Assembly: GCA_023101885.1 (NCBI GenBank)
Contig: JALPQD010000017.1
Span: 913,428-977,427 of the forward strand
From: Typhlomys cinereus
Lineage: Eukaryota > Chordata > Mammalia > Rodentia > Platacanthomyidae
Reading direction: 5' to 3'
Length of the DNA stretch: 64,000 nt
Position numbers and translations under genes: made by a program
Shown here: one piece after another, positions 52,517 to 63,438 of the stretch
How positions within the stretch are numbered: the first letter of the stretch is position 1
How the letters are laid out: every line of letters begins with the position of its first letter
The notes under the pieces: model-generated
Seen by the model: only the letters and a program-made list of their open reading frames with translations
Database searches by the model: none
Told to the model about the DNA's origin: nothing

Positions 52517-53628
52517 GCATATGTAAGTAGGATCTTTGTGTCATGCTGACACATCAGAAAAACGTGTTGTCTTGCCGGATTCAGGTGTTCTTTTCACTGA
52601 ATGCAGTCAAACCAGTTCTGCATATTGACACAGGAGGTGCAACTCACAGCAATTCAATTGTTATGCATCGCTGCATAATCACTTCTGCCATCCAGCACTG
52701 TCCGGCTCCGCCAGGGCTGCTGCAGTAACAGCTGCACGTGTCCCCACTCTCTGGACAGCAAGCCCGGTCCTTCTGACGGACAGAACCCCACTCACCCACT
52801 CTCCTCTTCTTCCTGTCCAGGCATTCCAGCCTCCTATGTCCCCCTATGTCCTCTCCTTCTGTCCCTGCTGCTGCCCTAATCTGGGCCTTCGAGGCCCTTC
52901 TGACCCTCCGACGCCATCATTCCTCGGCGTTCATTCATCTTCAAACTCTGGGACCGTCTACACCCTCTGGCCTTTCCGCCCTCCCCCAGCTGCCTTTCAC
53001 AGCTTGTCTTCTACTGTCTTCCAGTTCAGTCTCCTGAGGCATCCAACCAGGGTCCTCACCTGGTCTCCAGAAAAGCCGTGCCTGCCAGCACCCTCGATCC
53101 ATACGTGCTGCCCTTTATTCCGGCATCACCCATTCCTGCCCCCCCCCCCCCAAGCTCACAAGGACCTCCTCTGAGCATGCGTGGCACTTCCATCTACCTA
53201 TGGGGCATCATCTCGTTGACTTCCACATTATGATTGAGCTGTGGAAATTTACATCCAGCCCCGGAGGGAGATGAGAGCTTCCCAGCTTGGTTCTCTCATC
53301 AGCTGGGTACAGTTGTCCTGGTGGTGCGTTAAGACTCTTTGGACTGCATATAACAGGCAGCCAGTTCCAACTAAGGAATCAACATGACTTGTTGACCTGC
53401 AGAGCCACAACAAGCAGGGCAGGATTGCACACAAAGCAAGTCGCCAATTCACATCCTTGTTTGCATATCTTCTCTCTTTCTGTGTCTACTGACTCTGTGT
53501 CATTCAGTGTGGGCCTGTCCTCTGAGTGGAGATGATGGTGAGGAAGGCGCTATTGTTGTCTGACCATGTTGCTCCAGGAGACTTGTGTCAATTATAATCA
53601 AAAATGGTGGCTCCTTTATGAATTTGAG
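52517..53628. other. Unique sequence, pyrimidine-rich part
   Basis: 52740-53170 is C/T-rich and GC-rich with a C run at about 53139-53151. Open frame 52836-53174 (112 codons) has no domain. No confident repeat. Confidence 0.35.
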
Positions 53629-53850
53629 TGCCACAGTTAGATACAGGTGTCAACTTGATCACTGAAGGTTTGAGCTCTGGGAACAATTGTAAAGGATTTG
53701 TAATGGAGTTAGATCCTAGGCAAGCCTGCAGGAGACTGTCTGATTGATGGGGAAGCCCTGCCCATGATGGGTGGGCCTAGTGTCCGCCCACTGCCAGGCC
53801 TCGTGGCCGGCTGTGGCCAAGAGTCTATAACTCTCCTTACGGACTTCTGA
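53629..53850 (+). mobile_element. Solo LTR family A, 5' part
   Basis: TAGATACAGGTGTCAACTTG, GGTTTGAGCTCTGGGAAC, AGGCAAGCCTGCAGGAGACT, TGATGGGGAAGCCCTGCCC and ATGATGGGTGGGCCTAG match the first half of 36466-36885. After about 53850 the similarity fades. Confidence 0.75.
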
Positions 53851-54338
53851 CGGGCGATTCATCTCGGCTCCATTTCTTGGTCTCTTCTCTACCCACCCAG
53901 CTCCGGCTTCTTTTTCAGAAGTCAGGGTACTTCTCACAGCCCAGAGCAACTTCCCACCTGGAGGTGTGAGCAGAAAGACTCCCCTATCTTAAAAGACCCG
54001 ATGACTGTTCTTTAATTCAGTGGGGTGGACCAGGAAGACAACATACAGAAGACTGAGTGGAGTTTAATTAAATCCTCCCCTGAGAATCGATTGCATCGTA
54101 GAGTGAAGTGCTCACAGTTTATTTCAGGAAGGACAGAACAGACAAGAAAAGGTGGTATTCTCCTAAGGGGGTCTTTCTCATTTTAACTCCACACTGAGGA
54201 GGCACAAGTCCAAGAGAGGAAACATCCATTTTTAGATACAAATTCAGGGTCGTAGGACAGGGATGTTCTGAGCAGAGATCTCTTGTCTTGCTGCTCTCCA
54301 TAGATTCTCACAGAAAAGATAAGTTTCAAAACATGAAA
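53851..54338. other. Unique non-coding sequence
   Basis: May hold the decayed 3' half of the LTR. No gene recognised. Confidence 0.3.
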
Positions 54339-54432
54339 CTAGGGTTGGGAGGGTGGGGTGTAGCTCAGAGAAAGTGCAAACAGCAGTGTTCAGTCCTCAG
54401 TACCCAAATAAATAAGCTAATGGGATAAAATA
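54339..54432 (+). mobile_element. ID-type SINE
   Basis: GGGTGGGGTGTAGCTCAGAG, GTTCAGTCCTCAGTACCC and an A-rich AATAAATAAGC tail are the ID element order (ggggtgtagctcagtgg, gggttcaatccccagcac). Confidence 0.75.
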
Positions 54433-54639
54433 AAACAAAGAAAACCGTTCAAGAAAAGTAGAAGGAAACAAGAAATGGAGGAGTTGTGGGATGACAGAAA
54501 GCTCAGAAGTGGGGCGCAGCAGTGACGTCCTGGCCCAGTTCCAAGCTCAGAGTCAACAAAGCTGAGGGATGGGGGGGAGTGAGAAACCATGAGAGCAATT
54601 AATTAAAAGAACTGCATTTGGAACAGCTGAACCAATGAG

Positions 54640-54775
54640 GTGAGCGCCCTCCACTCCCACCCCCCCACCCACTCCCACCTCCTACCCTCTCCTACCCCTC
54701 ACCCATTCCCACCCCTCACGGCTCCCACCCCCACACGCCTCACCCTGCACACCTCACCCTGCACACCGCCTCACA
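54640..54775. repeat. C-rich tract (CCCACCC / CACCCTGCACAC)
   Basis: About 130 bp made mostly of CCCACCC, CTCCCACC and repeated CACCCTGCACA units. The minus strand has many G runs, so G-quadruplex formation is possible. Confidence 0.85.
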
Positions 54776-54982
54776 GCTCAGTGCCTTGTGCCTTCTGGTG
54801 AAAGCTTGAAGAATTTGTCCCTACACAAGGGCACAATCTGCCAAGGGGCGGGTCCTCAGTGGGCACAGGCCATCGAGGTAGAAGCTGAGTGGAGACAGGG
54901 ACAACACTAAACTTCTGCAGAAGTTGCCAAGAAGGAAATTATAAATAAAGCTGCTCTTCAGACAGGAAAGTGGGGGGTACAT

Positions 54983-55190
54983 ACGGCCCAGTTGGTAGAA
55001 CACTTGACTAACATGGTTGAAGATCTAGGTTCAATACCAAGCCCAGCGTGATAATGCAGGCTTAAGATCCCACCACGTAAGAGATGGAGGCAGAAGAATC
55101 AGAAGTTCAAGATCATCTTTAGCTACAGTGAACTCAAAGCCAGCCTGAACTACATGGCAGTCCATAAATCCAAATAAATAAAAATTCAAT
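54983..55190 (+). mobile_element. ID-B1 composite SINE
   Basis: ID part: CGGCCCAGTTGGTAGAACAC, CTAACATGGTTGAAGATC, TAGGTTCAATACCAAGC. B1 part: CAGCGTGATAATGCAGGC, AAGATCCCACCACG, TTCAAGATCATCTTTAGC, AAAGCCAGCCTGAACTACATG, then AAATAAATAAAAATTC. A textbook rodent composite. Confidence 0.9.
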
Positions 55191-55222
55191 CAATTAATCA
55201 ATCAATCAATCAGTCAATAAAA
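55188..55222. repeat. (AATC)n tetranucleotide run
   Basis: AATCAATTAATCAATCAATC and a few more units in the tail of the composite SINE. Just downstream, CAGTCTTCCTGAATT is tandemly duplicated (55247-55277). Confidence 0.9.
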
Positions 55223-55279
55223 GCTTCTCATCCTTGAGTGGGAAGGTCAGTCTTCCTGAATTCAGTCTTCCTGAATTGG

Positions 55280-56078
55280 CCAGACAGCTCCAGTTTATAT
55301 TATAATGACCACATAATTATTAAGAGTGTTCATTTCTCAAAACAACCCCAAATTTAGTGACACATTACAAAGTTGCTTGTCCAAGTTGGAAATACACTCA
55401 AGTCATGTTTCTTAACCTTGTAGGCATTTTCCTCAGTTGTCCTCCCTACACGGGCTCTGTTGTCATTTGGTCTGCATAGGACCTAGACAACACAATAACC
55501 AAATGCAAATATAAATTTTTGGCATTGTTAGTTATGTAACATGTCCCGGAATCTGCAATCAACATTTTAAAAGATTGTCACTTAAGTGAAACCAATTTTC
55601 TTAGAGACTTAGAAAGCCAAATTTATCTCAGAGACTCAAGAACTCCTAGGAATATATATGGGTATACATTTGAAGAATTATTAAATATTCTGTGAAGTTA
55701 CCAAAAAAGCAAAGGGAGCAATTTGCCTCAGAGAGAAAAGAGATTAGTCAGAAAGTAGAAGATAATTTTGCATAAAGATTCAATTAGTTTTAGTACAGAT
55801 TCATGAGGACAATTATCCAATAACCAAAAACAAAATGCTATTTTTCTTAAAGTACTTAGAAGACACAGATGGTTTTGGAAACAGAAAAACACAATATATA
55901 ACTTAAAGAACTCAGTGGAAAAATCTTAATAATTGAATGCGTTATGGATTAATAAAGGAAACCTGGAAAATTCAAAAACAACTATCAAAAAATATACAAT
56001 GGCAAGAAGATAAGATTCATTGGGAAAATTAGTATCTAAATTTTAAAACTCACAAAGTATCAAAATATGGTACAAGAA

Positions 56079-56080
<2 letters not shown>
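55280..56080. other. AT-rich unique sequence
   Basis: AT-rich with no repeat that I can name; some stretches have an L1-like A-rich plus strand (AACCTGGAAAATTCAAAAAC) but no diagnostic motif. No gene. Confidence 0.35.

Positions 56081-56083
<3 letters not shown>

Positions 56084-56120
<37 letters not shown>
56084..56120. repeat. (TG)n microsatellite
   Basis: About 37 bp of uninterrupted TG dinucleotides. Confidence 0.97.
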
Positions 56121-56122
<2 letters not shown>

Positions 56123-56454
56123 GATTCAGAGAGTCAATAACTGTGTCACTGGAATTTTCTAAGCATATGACGGAAGTCATGGAAGGGAAGAAATATGTGA
56201 AGACATAATAGAAGAAGCATGAGCCATCAGGTTTAAAAGACAAACAGTATGAATGAAGAAAAGAAAAGGAAGGTCCATTTCATGATACATCGTCCTGATG
56301 AGATTTCAAAAAACCGAAGAATACAAAGCAAACTGAGACCCTCAGAAGGGCAAAATAATAAATAAATAAATAATAACTAGCCACCCAGAACAATGAGAGT
56401 TGGGCTGACATGAGATTATTTCAATCAATCACACTTGATAATGTGAAAACTTTT

Positions 56455-56592
56455 ATTGTCTTCCAGGATTTTCTGGTTTGTTCTTTCGAGAGGGGGATGC
56501 CCTACACAGTGCAGGCAGACTTGAGATGCAGCTATCTGTGCCTACGCGCTGGATTTACAGGCATGCGCCACCCCAGCCAAAGCCCTCAGACT
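56455..56592 (-). mobile_element. B1-type SINE, reverse
   Basis: CGAGAGGGGGATGCCCTACA, GTGCCTACGCGCTGGATTTA and CAGGCATGCGCCACCCCAGCC are the reversed B1 end (ctgggattacaggcatgcgccaccatgccc). Diverged. Confidence 0.78.
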
Positions 56593-57565
56593 TCCAAGTA
56601 AAATTATTTCAGCCTTATAGCTCTGTTCTGGGCAAAGACACATTGTCTCTTCCTTACCCATCCTAAGGATTATGACTGGCACCCTTACAAGAGACAGGTT
56701 AGAAAAAGAAAAGCATTACCAATTTAATTAGCAAAGACTTAACACGACATAGGAGGCTTCAGAAACCAAGACCCAGAGACACAAGGGAGATTGTCTTTTC
56801 ATACTGTCTGAAAGGAAAAAGCAGATGGAAGAGACAGGATTTGTGCAAAAGGTGGTGTAACCCAGCAGTAATAAATCAGGAGAAGACTCCACTGAGGGCT
56901 TTCTGCTTCTTGGCCAGCCTTTGGGAAGAGCAGGGAGGAGAGAGGAGAGCAGGAGAGGTTGAGAAAGTTCCAAAGTTCTTCTGTCTCCTGTAGGTTATTG
57001 TTTTCTGATCCTCAGTGCAATCAAGCTATATGTACGTGCAAAATACTTGTAGTTGCAGAAATGGAAAGACTGCAAATTTTGTTATCAAGAAACCTACGTG
57101 AAAAGTAATTACTCAAAGAGATGTTTCAGAAAAGAATCATAGATTATGTGTGAGACAAAAGAAAGAATGCATAAGAAGAACATACCTTGAAGAGATATTT
57201 TTAAATAATTTGTTAGACCTCAACACTCAGAACATATGAAGAAAATAGGCTAGTGGCCCAAGCTTAATTTCTCACTTTTTTGGTCCAACCACATATTCCT
57301 TTATAGAACAGTAAATATTATTTGCATAATCAGAGAACTTCTTAAATTTTAATCAAACAATGAACTAAGCACATAGAACAAAATGTAAACATGGACTATC
57401 ACAATGTTAAAAAAAATGATATAACTAATCAAATTTACAAGAAAGGGAAAAGAGGTATAAGAAAGTATAAGTAAATTAACTTTTCCTAGGAGGAAGTAAA
57501 TAGCATTCTAATTTCATTAAGTCATTAAGCAGAGCTTTGAATATATGCCATTAAAATTATAAATA
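56593..57565. other. AT-rich unique sequence
   Basis: No gene or named repeat; A-rich plus strand at 57040-57560 may be decayed LINE sequence but no diagnostic word was found. Confidence 0.35.
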
Positions 57566-57899
57566 CATTGTGCTAGGTCTATCACGACAATGAAACACCT
57601 AAAATAAACAACTCAAAGGAGTAAAGAGCGTTTCAGTTCACAGTTTCAGGTACTTCATTCCATGGAGGGGTAGCACTGTTGTCTGGGGGTCTATGGAGAA
57701 AGTGTATCATGGTGAGGCGCTTGTGTCTGAGCAAAGCTGTTCATGGCATGGCGGTCAGGAAGGAAGGAGCCAGAAGCCAAGAATCTTCTTTGGACACACC
57801 CACAGTGACCTAACTTCTGTCTAGTAAGCGCCTCCTCCAAGTGAATCCATTAACTAGGGACTAAGACAGGAGGTTTTGGGGGACATTTAAGATTCAAAC
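57566..57899 (-). mobile_element. MLT1/MaLR-type LTR, reverse
   Basis: TGTGCTAGGTCTATCACGAC, AATGAAACACCTAAAATAAAC, TTTCAGTTCACAGTTTCAGG, GTGACCTAACTTCTGTC, AAGCGCCTCCTCCAAGTG and ACATTTAAGATTCAAACCATGG follow the reversed MaLR LTR order. Confidence 0.78.
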
Positions 57900-57900
57900 C

Positions 57901-58155
57901 ATGGGGCTGGGAGATGGCTCAGGGGTGAAGCCTCTGCCTTGCAAACGAAAGTCCTACATTTAAAAAAGAAAAGTGAGCCCGTGATTCCAGCCTTGGAAGG
58001 CGGAGCGCGAGCATCCTCAGAGCAAAGAAATAAGGTGGAAGATCAGTCCGAGATGGAGGCCACGCGACCTAAGGGCCTCCACAGGCACACACACTCGAGT
58101 GCCCCTTGTGCACATGCCTGCACACACACGTGCACACACGTGGAAAGGATAAGCC
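57901..58155 (+). mobile_element. tRNA-derived SINE, short internal deletion
   Basis: GGGGCTGGGAGATGGCTCAG, GCCTCTGCCTTGCAAACG, then a shortened B-box region (the ttcagatccccag part is lost), TGATTCCAGCCTTGGAAGG, GGGCCTCCACAGGCACACAC and a CA/CG tail. The missing B box would impair pol III transcription. Confidence 0.9.
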
Positions 58156-58282
58156 AGGCACTCACAGTCAACCCAGGGAAAGGTCGGGGAAGCTGCCCAC
58201 AGCCTAGGCAGTCACTTGAAGTGAAGGGTAAAGGTTACGCCCTGCATTTCCAGGTGAGGGAGCAAGAGCTTCACGCACACAG

Positions 58283-58366
58283 TGTAGCGCGGACGTGCAA
58301 CTCGGTGGCACAGTGTTTGCCTAGCGTGCGTCAAGCGTGATCCCCAGAACGAGAAACAAACCAATG
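58283..58366 (+). mobile_element. ID-type SINE
   Basis: GTGCAACTCGGTGGCACAGT, GTTTGCCTAGCGTGCG, TCAAGCGTGATCCCCAG, AACGAGAAACAAACC. Many CpGs remain, suggesting it is younger than the neighbouring B1s. Confidence 0.8.
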
Positions 58367-58394
58367 TGCAGGTTCTGTAACCTGCCTCTTTCTG

Positions 58395-58590
58395 TTGTCT
58401 CTTCCTGCGTAAGAAGCCACCACCCAATCTCAGTGACTTGAAAAGTAATTCAGTATTCTCCTGATTTCCGTGGGCTGCCTAAGGCTCTGCGAGGCTGTTC
58501 TTCTGACAGTCTCTTAAGGTGTCACGTGGCAGGAGTTTTGCTGGGGAAAGATGCAGCCTTGGTGCTACTGGGAGACTGGGAAGTTATCCT
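58395..58590. mobile_element. Old interspersed repeat, family not named
   Basis: AGAAGCCACCACCCAATCTC, AGTGACTTGAAAAGTAATTC, TTTCCGTGGGCTGCCTAAGG and, beyond the simple repeat, TTACATGGCAGCTCAGAGC resemble a widespread mammalian repeat (ccaccacaaaacttagtggctta...ttacatggcagctcaggg). It may extend to about 59110. I cannot place it in a named family with confidence. Confidence 0.45.
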
Positions 58591-58860
58591 CTGCCTGTCT
58601 GTCTCTCTGTCTCTGTCTTCCTCTGTCTCTCTCTTTCTCTGTTTCTCTTTGTCTCTCTGTGTTTCTGTAACTCTTTCTCTGGCTTCTCTCTCCTCTTCCT
58701 TTCCTTTGTGTCTCTCTGTGTATCTCCCTGTGTCTCTGTTTCTGCGTCTTTCTCTCTGTCTCTCTGTCTCTGTCTCTTTCACTTTCTCTTTCTCTCTTCT
58801 CTTTCTCCTGTTTCTTTCTGTCTCCCTGTGTCTCTATGTTTCTCTGTATCTCTTTCTCTT

Positions 58861-58899
<39 letters not shown>
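58590..58899. repeat. Polypyrimidine (TCTCTGT)n tract
   Basis: About 310 bp of TCTCTGT/TTTCTC/TCTCTC words. Open frames up to 184 codons here (Ser/Leu/Cys/Phe plus strand, Arg/Glu/Asp minus strand) are artefacts. Confidence 0.97.
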
Positions 58900-58902
<3 letters not shown>

Positions 58903-59159
58903 GGGCCTCCTTGTCCAGCAGGACCACCAGACCGCTTTCATCTCTTACATGGCAGCTCAGAGCTTCAAAGGAGACACAGAAACTCCAGTCTTCTGAGGAT
59001 CTACACTCAAGATTGGCACAACGGCCTGCCTGTCTGTTCATCAAAGCCAGTCATGAAACCACCCTCGATGTAGCAGCGCCCTCCGAAAGGAAAGTGACAG
59101 GAAGCTGCCGCCATCTTTGACCCACTCCATCACCTAACATTCCCATGGGGGCAGCAGGC

Positions 59160-59547
59160 ACAGAACTGTTTTCCCATCTTCATGTGTATGAGTCGGGGGA
59201 GTGTGTGTACAGACATGTGTTGGCAGATGTGTATGTATGGTGCACATGTGTGTGGGAGTACCCACATACATGTGTCTGCATGCCTGTGGAGGCCCGTGGT
59301 TCATATCAGGATTCATCCTAGACTGTTCTACCTTATTTCCTGAGACAGGGTCTCTAGTCGACCCTAGAGCTCATGGACTGCACTGGTCTAACTAGCTACC
59401 CTGCTCCAGGGATTCACAGTTTCTGCTTTCTGGGTCTATAATTAGAGGCAGACCATCCCCCACACCCAACCTGTATGTGGGATCCGAACTCCAGACCTTT
59501 GGCTTGTGCCGCGAACACTTTAACCACTGAGCCCTCTGCACAGTCCC
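59160..59547 (-). mobile_element. B4-type/tRNA SINE, reverse, with TG-rich tail
   Basis: TG-rich tail at 59205-59285, then TGTGGAGGCCCGTGGTTCATA, a B1-like CTGAGACAGGGTCTCTAGTC, and the reversed tRNA head GGATCCGAACTCCAGACC, TTTGGCTTGTGCCGCG, ACTTTAACCACTGAGCC. A B4/composite SINE in reverse orientation. Confidence 0.85.
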
Positions 59548-59940
59548 CAGATCCAGAACTCTCAGACAGATGTGGTGCTCCTGGATCTGTGGAGTGCAGG
59601 GACGGAACGGTGCTTCATGGGGTCTGCAAGCTGTAGAACTGTTGTGGTTCTGGAGAGGGGCAGGAGGCAAGGACAATGACAATACAACAAGTGAACACCC
59701 CAGAGAGACTGAGCCTCCGTCCTGGCCACAGATGAATGAAGCGCTGTTCATCGGGCTGAGGCTTCTGAAACTTGCAAGCGTTTGGAGGGAATAAAAATCT
59801 CCGAGTTACATCTCTGCTCAGGAGCGAGGGAGGCAGGACCATATGCAGAGGCATCTGAGGCTTGTCTGTGGACCCTCAAAGCCCTGAACCTAAGATGGCC
59901 ACATTCCTTCACATTTATGCCCCGTGGCTACCTTACCCAT
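59548..59940. other. Unique non-coding sequence
   Basis: No gene or repeat recognised. Confidence 0.35.
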
Positions 59941-60185
59941 CTTTAGTTCATGCAGCAAAATATTTTTGAGCATCTACTGTGAATCAAGCCTTCGTCGGAA
60001 TGGGGATGCAGCAATGAGCAAAACAAACAGCAAAAACCTTCCCAGAGTTTGCAGGCTTTTAGTGCGCGAGACACAAAATATGCCAAGCAAGAAGGTAAAT
60101 GGCATAGCACTTCCTGGGTGGTACTTTGGGCTGAGTAGGGACTGTAACTTGAAGAGACCATCGTTTTATTTAGAGTCACCGAGGA
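59941..60185 (-). mobile_element. L2 3' end, reverse
   Basis: GTTCATGCAGCAAAATATTT, TTGAGCATCTACTGTGAATC, GGGGATGCAGCAATGAGC, AAAACAAACAGCAAAAACC follow the reversed L2 terminus (aacaaatatttattgagcacctactatg...ggggatacagcagtgaacaaaacagac). Confidence 0.82.
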
Positions 60186-60404
60186 GACTTGCAAAGAATG
60201 GCATTGGGATGAGGTAAAGGAGGTAGGGGAGACAGGTCGGCCTGTGTCTGAGAGAATGTGGCTCTGGGCAGGGACCCTGACTAAAGCTCAGAGCTAGACT
60301 ATGCCTGGCTTGTTCCTGTGCCAAGTTCAAGAAGAAGGGGCATAGACATCTACCTTTCGATTCCTTGGTTAGTTTGTATCTACTAAAGCGCAGTTGCCAC
60401 CCTG

Positions 60405-60520
60405 CATGGTATTGGGGGCTGGGCATATGAAGGTGCCCAGTGATCGGCCCTCAAGGAGTTATGCAGCCCAGTAAGGGGCAGGCAGGCATGGCATTAACAA
60501 ATGTGCTAATGGGTGTAAGT
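60405..60520 (-). mobile_element. Possible L2/MIR-type fragment, reverse
   Basis: GCCCTCAAGGAGTTATGCAGCCCAG and a following ACAAATGTGCTAATGGGTG resemble another reversed L2 end. Only about 100 bp; low confidence. Confidence 0.4.
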
Positions 60521-60599
60521 GTGTCTCAGCAGGCAGCAAGCCGCACAGCTCAGCTGAGAATGTTTTCAGTCCATCTGTTGATGGATCAGAGAGACAAGG

Positions 60600-61085
60600 G
60601 TTGCATTTGGTACTTGAAATAGAATCTGCCCATATCCAATATTACCGAATCATAATTTTTATTAAATGAAAATTTTATTATTGCACTTTAATCGCAAGTG
60701 CGGGTAAGAGGCATAACACAATCACCGGGTGACGATCACTTTGAATTAGTATTGCAGAAACTTCTAACTGCTTAATTATTTATTTTTAAAATATATTCCA
60801 ATATTTTAATTACGTTCAGTTAAGTGTACTTGAATATCTGCGGCAGTCTGCATTATTTATATTAGAGAAAAAGCAGCCTAAATCAACTTGCTCTGGCATC
60901 CCATAATTTGTGCCTGCACATCTCTAAAATAGATTTATCTATTGCTATCAAACGGCTATTCTCGATATGCTATGATTTTAAATTTTTATCTAAATTTTAT
61001 TTTAATGTACCACAAAAATAAAATTTATCGGTTTCTTTGGATGAGTATGTGTCTTATCTGATGATTCATCTTCCATACTTGCAGC
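60600..61085. promoter_or_regulatory. Candidate conserved non-coding element, AT-rich
   Basis: About 485 bp with no recognisable repeat. Dense homeodomain-type words include TTTTTATTAAATG, CTGCTTAATTATTTATTT, TTTTAATTACGTTCAG and GCACTTTAATCGC. Other striking words are GCCCATATCCAATATTACCG and AATAGATTTATCTATTGC. GC content is low but CpGs are kept (CACCGGGTGACGATCAC). This is the strongest enhancer-like block by eye; conservation is untested. Confidence 0.42.
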
Positions 61086-62158
61086 ATCCTAACTAGAGAT
61101 GCACACTCTTCAATCACACATAAATGGAGGTTTCATGCACGCCTCCTAACCTCCAGCCCACTCACCCTGTTTCTGGCCCATTCCTGAGAATATACAAGAT
61201 TTGGCTGATTCGAATTCTCTGGCAGTCCAAAGGGATTGTGTCATCTAGGAACGCCATTATAAACAAGAGGAAGGGAGAGACCAGAGACCCCCCCAAGGGA
61301 ACGTACCAACTCATACCCATACACAACCCAGAGCATGTCACTATCAGAAAGAAAGAACTGGATTTGGAAACTGGCAGATGTAGCTTCCACTCTGACTGGC
61401 CTGAAAAATGATGTGGGCTACTCTGGCCCTCCGTAGCTGTCCACTGTCTTTCTCGACTTTTAAATTCATTGAAAAGTCATTTCAATATAGAGGATAAAAA
61501 TATTAAAGTTACAATATTTTTGATAAACCTCTTTATGCCCTACAAATCCAATAGTCGGGCACCAAGTAAAGAGATCACGGTTTGAATACCTAATCCCAAT
61601 TTGGATGTTTTTTTAAAACAAGGCAAACCTGCCCTTAAACGCAGTGCATGCAATTTAGCTAAGTATAAAATATTAATGCACAAACATGACTATATACACA
61701 GCCAGGGAACTGGGCAGGTGGAAGCTACCCAATTCTGGCTCTGCACATCACTCTCCCAAATCAAAGGCTGGACAAGGAATGAATGTGTCCATTTCCAGAC
61801 CGGATGTACAGTGGATTGCAACAGATCATGTGCAAGCTGAAGGTTGAGGAGCTGCTTCAAATGACACTTCCAGGGCTAGGTTAGGTGATCAGCATCCTCT
61901 TAGTCCTCAGGATGTAGCTGGGTCTACACAGACAGTGGGATACAAAGGTGAGCTCTAGAGTAAGGCTTCCTGGTGCAAATCTCTTCCTGCTGCACTTGTT
62001 ATCTGTGCTGCCTTGGGGAAACGCTTCCTTTCTCAGTGCCTCGGGTTCCTCTATGCTCATTTGAAACAACAGTGGCTCTTCGGCGGATTAAAATGCATTG
62101 ATGTCTTCTTGCTCTAGGAGATGACACTGGGCAAGGGAGGTGGGGTAGTCACTCTGCG
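61086..62158. other. Unique non-coding sequence
   Basis: No gene called. Open frames 61124-61411 (95 codons) and 61601-61840 (79 codons) have no domain and no splice context. AT-rich between 61450 and 61560. Confidence 0.4.
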
Positions 62159-62530
62159 TGTTCCCAATAAATTCATGACCAAGGGCTTAAGAGAACAAGG
62201 ATTTTTATTTTCTCTTACAACAGTCCAGATACAGTTCCTTGGCCAGCTTGGCAAGAGAGTTTGCCCCAACACCCAAGGCCAAGGGAATTAGCCAGCATCC
62301 ACATATCCATATATCCCCAGGACAGCTGAGAGGGGGACAATCCCTACTTGCCAGACCAGCCTGTCTGCCAAGAATACAAAGGGTTAACAATTTCCTTATC
62401 TAGCTCCCTCCATCTTGTGCACCTGCCCAGGGACTAGTCCCACCCACCAGAGGTGGGTCTCTGCCACCAATCAGACAATCTCCTGCAGGTTTGCATGGGC
62501 TTAACTCAACTACTAATTTCTCCCAGTATC
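62159..62530 (-). mobile_element. Solo LTR, family A, reverse
   Basis: TGACCAAGGGCTTAAGAGAAC, AAGGATTTTTATTTTCTC, CTTGCCAGACCAGCCTGTC, TAGTCCCACCCACCAGAG, AATCTCCTGCAGGTTTGC and GGCTTAACTCAACTACTAATT match the reverse of 36466-36885. The part around TCCATATATCCCCAGGAC differs. Confidence 0.8.
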
Positions 62531-62816
62531 TAACTCTACTGAGAAGAGCTGTCATTTCTTTATTCCACCCGCCATCCTTGTCTCCTTGAACTTCCTTATC
62601 TTTTGCTTCCCCTCCCTCACTTTTCAAAATAAGTGAGCTCCGTGTGTCCCACTGTTTGGATGACCAAGCGGCATTGCCATCCCCAAATGTACCTCGTGCT
62701 GGGACACAGCCATCATGCCCTTGAGACATGACCTGTGAACACATGCCTTAAGCTGTCACTGGCACCAGGTTTGGGCATCCTTAGGGCAGAAAATGCCAGA
62801 AAAACAATAATCTGAG
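62531..62816. other. Unique non-coding sequence
   Basis: No gene or repeat recognised. Confidence 0.3.
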
Positions 62817-63195
62817 TGTCATGGTATGAAACGTGAGCATCCCTCACAGGCTCATGTGTTTGGATCTTTAATTGTCTGGGAAGGTCGTGGCACCTTTAGG
62901 AGGTGGAGCCTTGCTGGAGGAAGGCGGTCACAGGAGGGGGACCTTGAGGTGGTTAGCCCCGCCCTGCCTGACCTGACTGAGTCTGCTCTTGAGCTTGCAG
63001 CAGTGATATTTACAGTGACTTGATGTTTACAGTGACCTTGGCCCCCTCCAGCTTCTGCCAGCCAGCCATGCCTTTTCCACCACAGAAACTGTATCTCCTC
63101 CTCTGGAGCCACAAGCCAAATAAATCTTCCTTTCTCCCCTTAAGGGTTTGAGCTTCATGGTGTCTCACGGCAGCAGCAGACAGGAGTGACTGGTA
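62817..63195 (+). mobile_element. MaLR-type LTR
   Basis: TGTCATGGTATGAAACGTGAG, CTCACAGGCTCATGTGTTTGG, TTTAGGAGGTGGAGCCTTGC, CCCCGCCCTGCCTGACC, CCCCCTCCAGCTTCTGCC, AGCCATGCCTTTTCCACCAC, AAGCCAAATAAATCTTCC and GGTGTCTCACGGCAGCAG. A short doubled TTTACAGTGAC block near 63008-63033 is a local tandem duplication. It may be followed by a little internal sequence (CTGGTACGCG). Confidence 0.88.
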
Positions 63196-63438
63196 CGCGA
63201 TATAATCATGGGACTGCGGTAAAAGGCTGTAGTTAAAGGACCACACCATCTGCTTACCTTACAATCAGGACCTATTTGTATTCTGTACCAAGTATGGCAA
63301 TAAAATTAAAAATCTCACATTTAAAAATGCCCTGTGATAGGAGTTTCTCCGTAATAAATATTTCTATTCTTCTCTTTCCTAAGCAGGAGTAAAATCCACA
63401 CACGAACTTAAAATGACATTCAAATTTGTCTCAAAAGA
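63196..63438. other. Unique non-coding sequence, AT-rich
   Basis: No gene recognised. Could include decayed internal MaLR sequence next to the LTR. Confidence 0.3.

Noticed and set aside
58519..59073. Plus-strand open frame of 184 codons, and minus-strand 159 codons
   Set aside because: Both run over a CT-rich simple repeat, giving Ser/Leu/Cys-rich or Arg/Glu-rich sequence. No domain.
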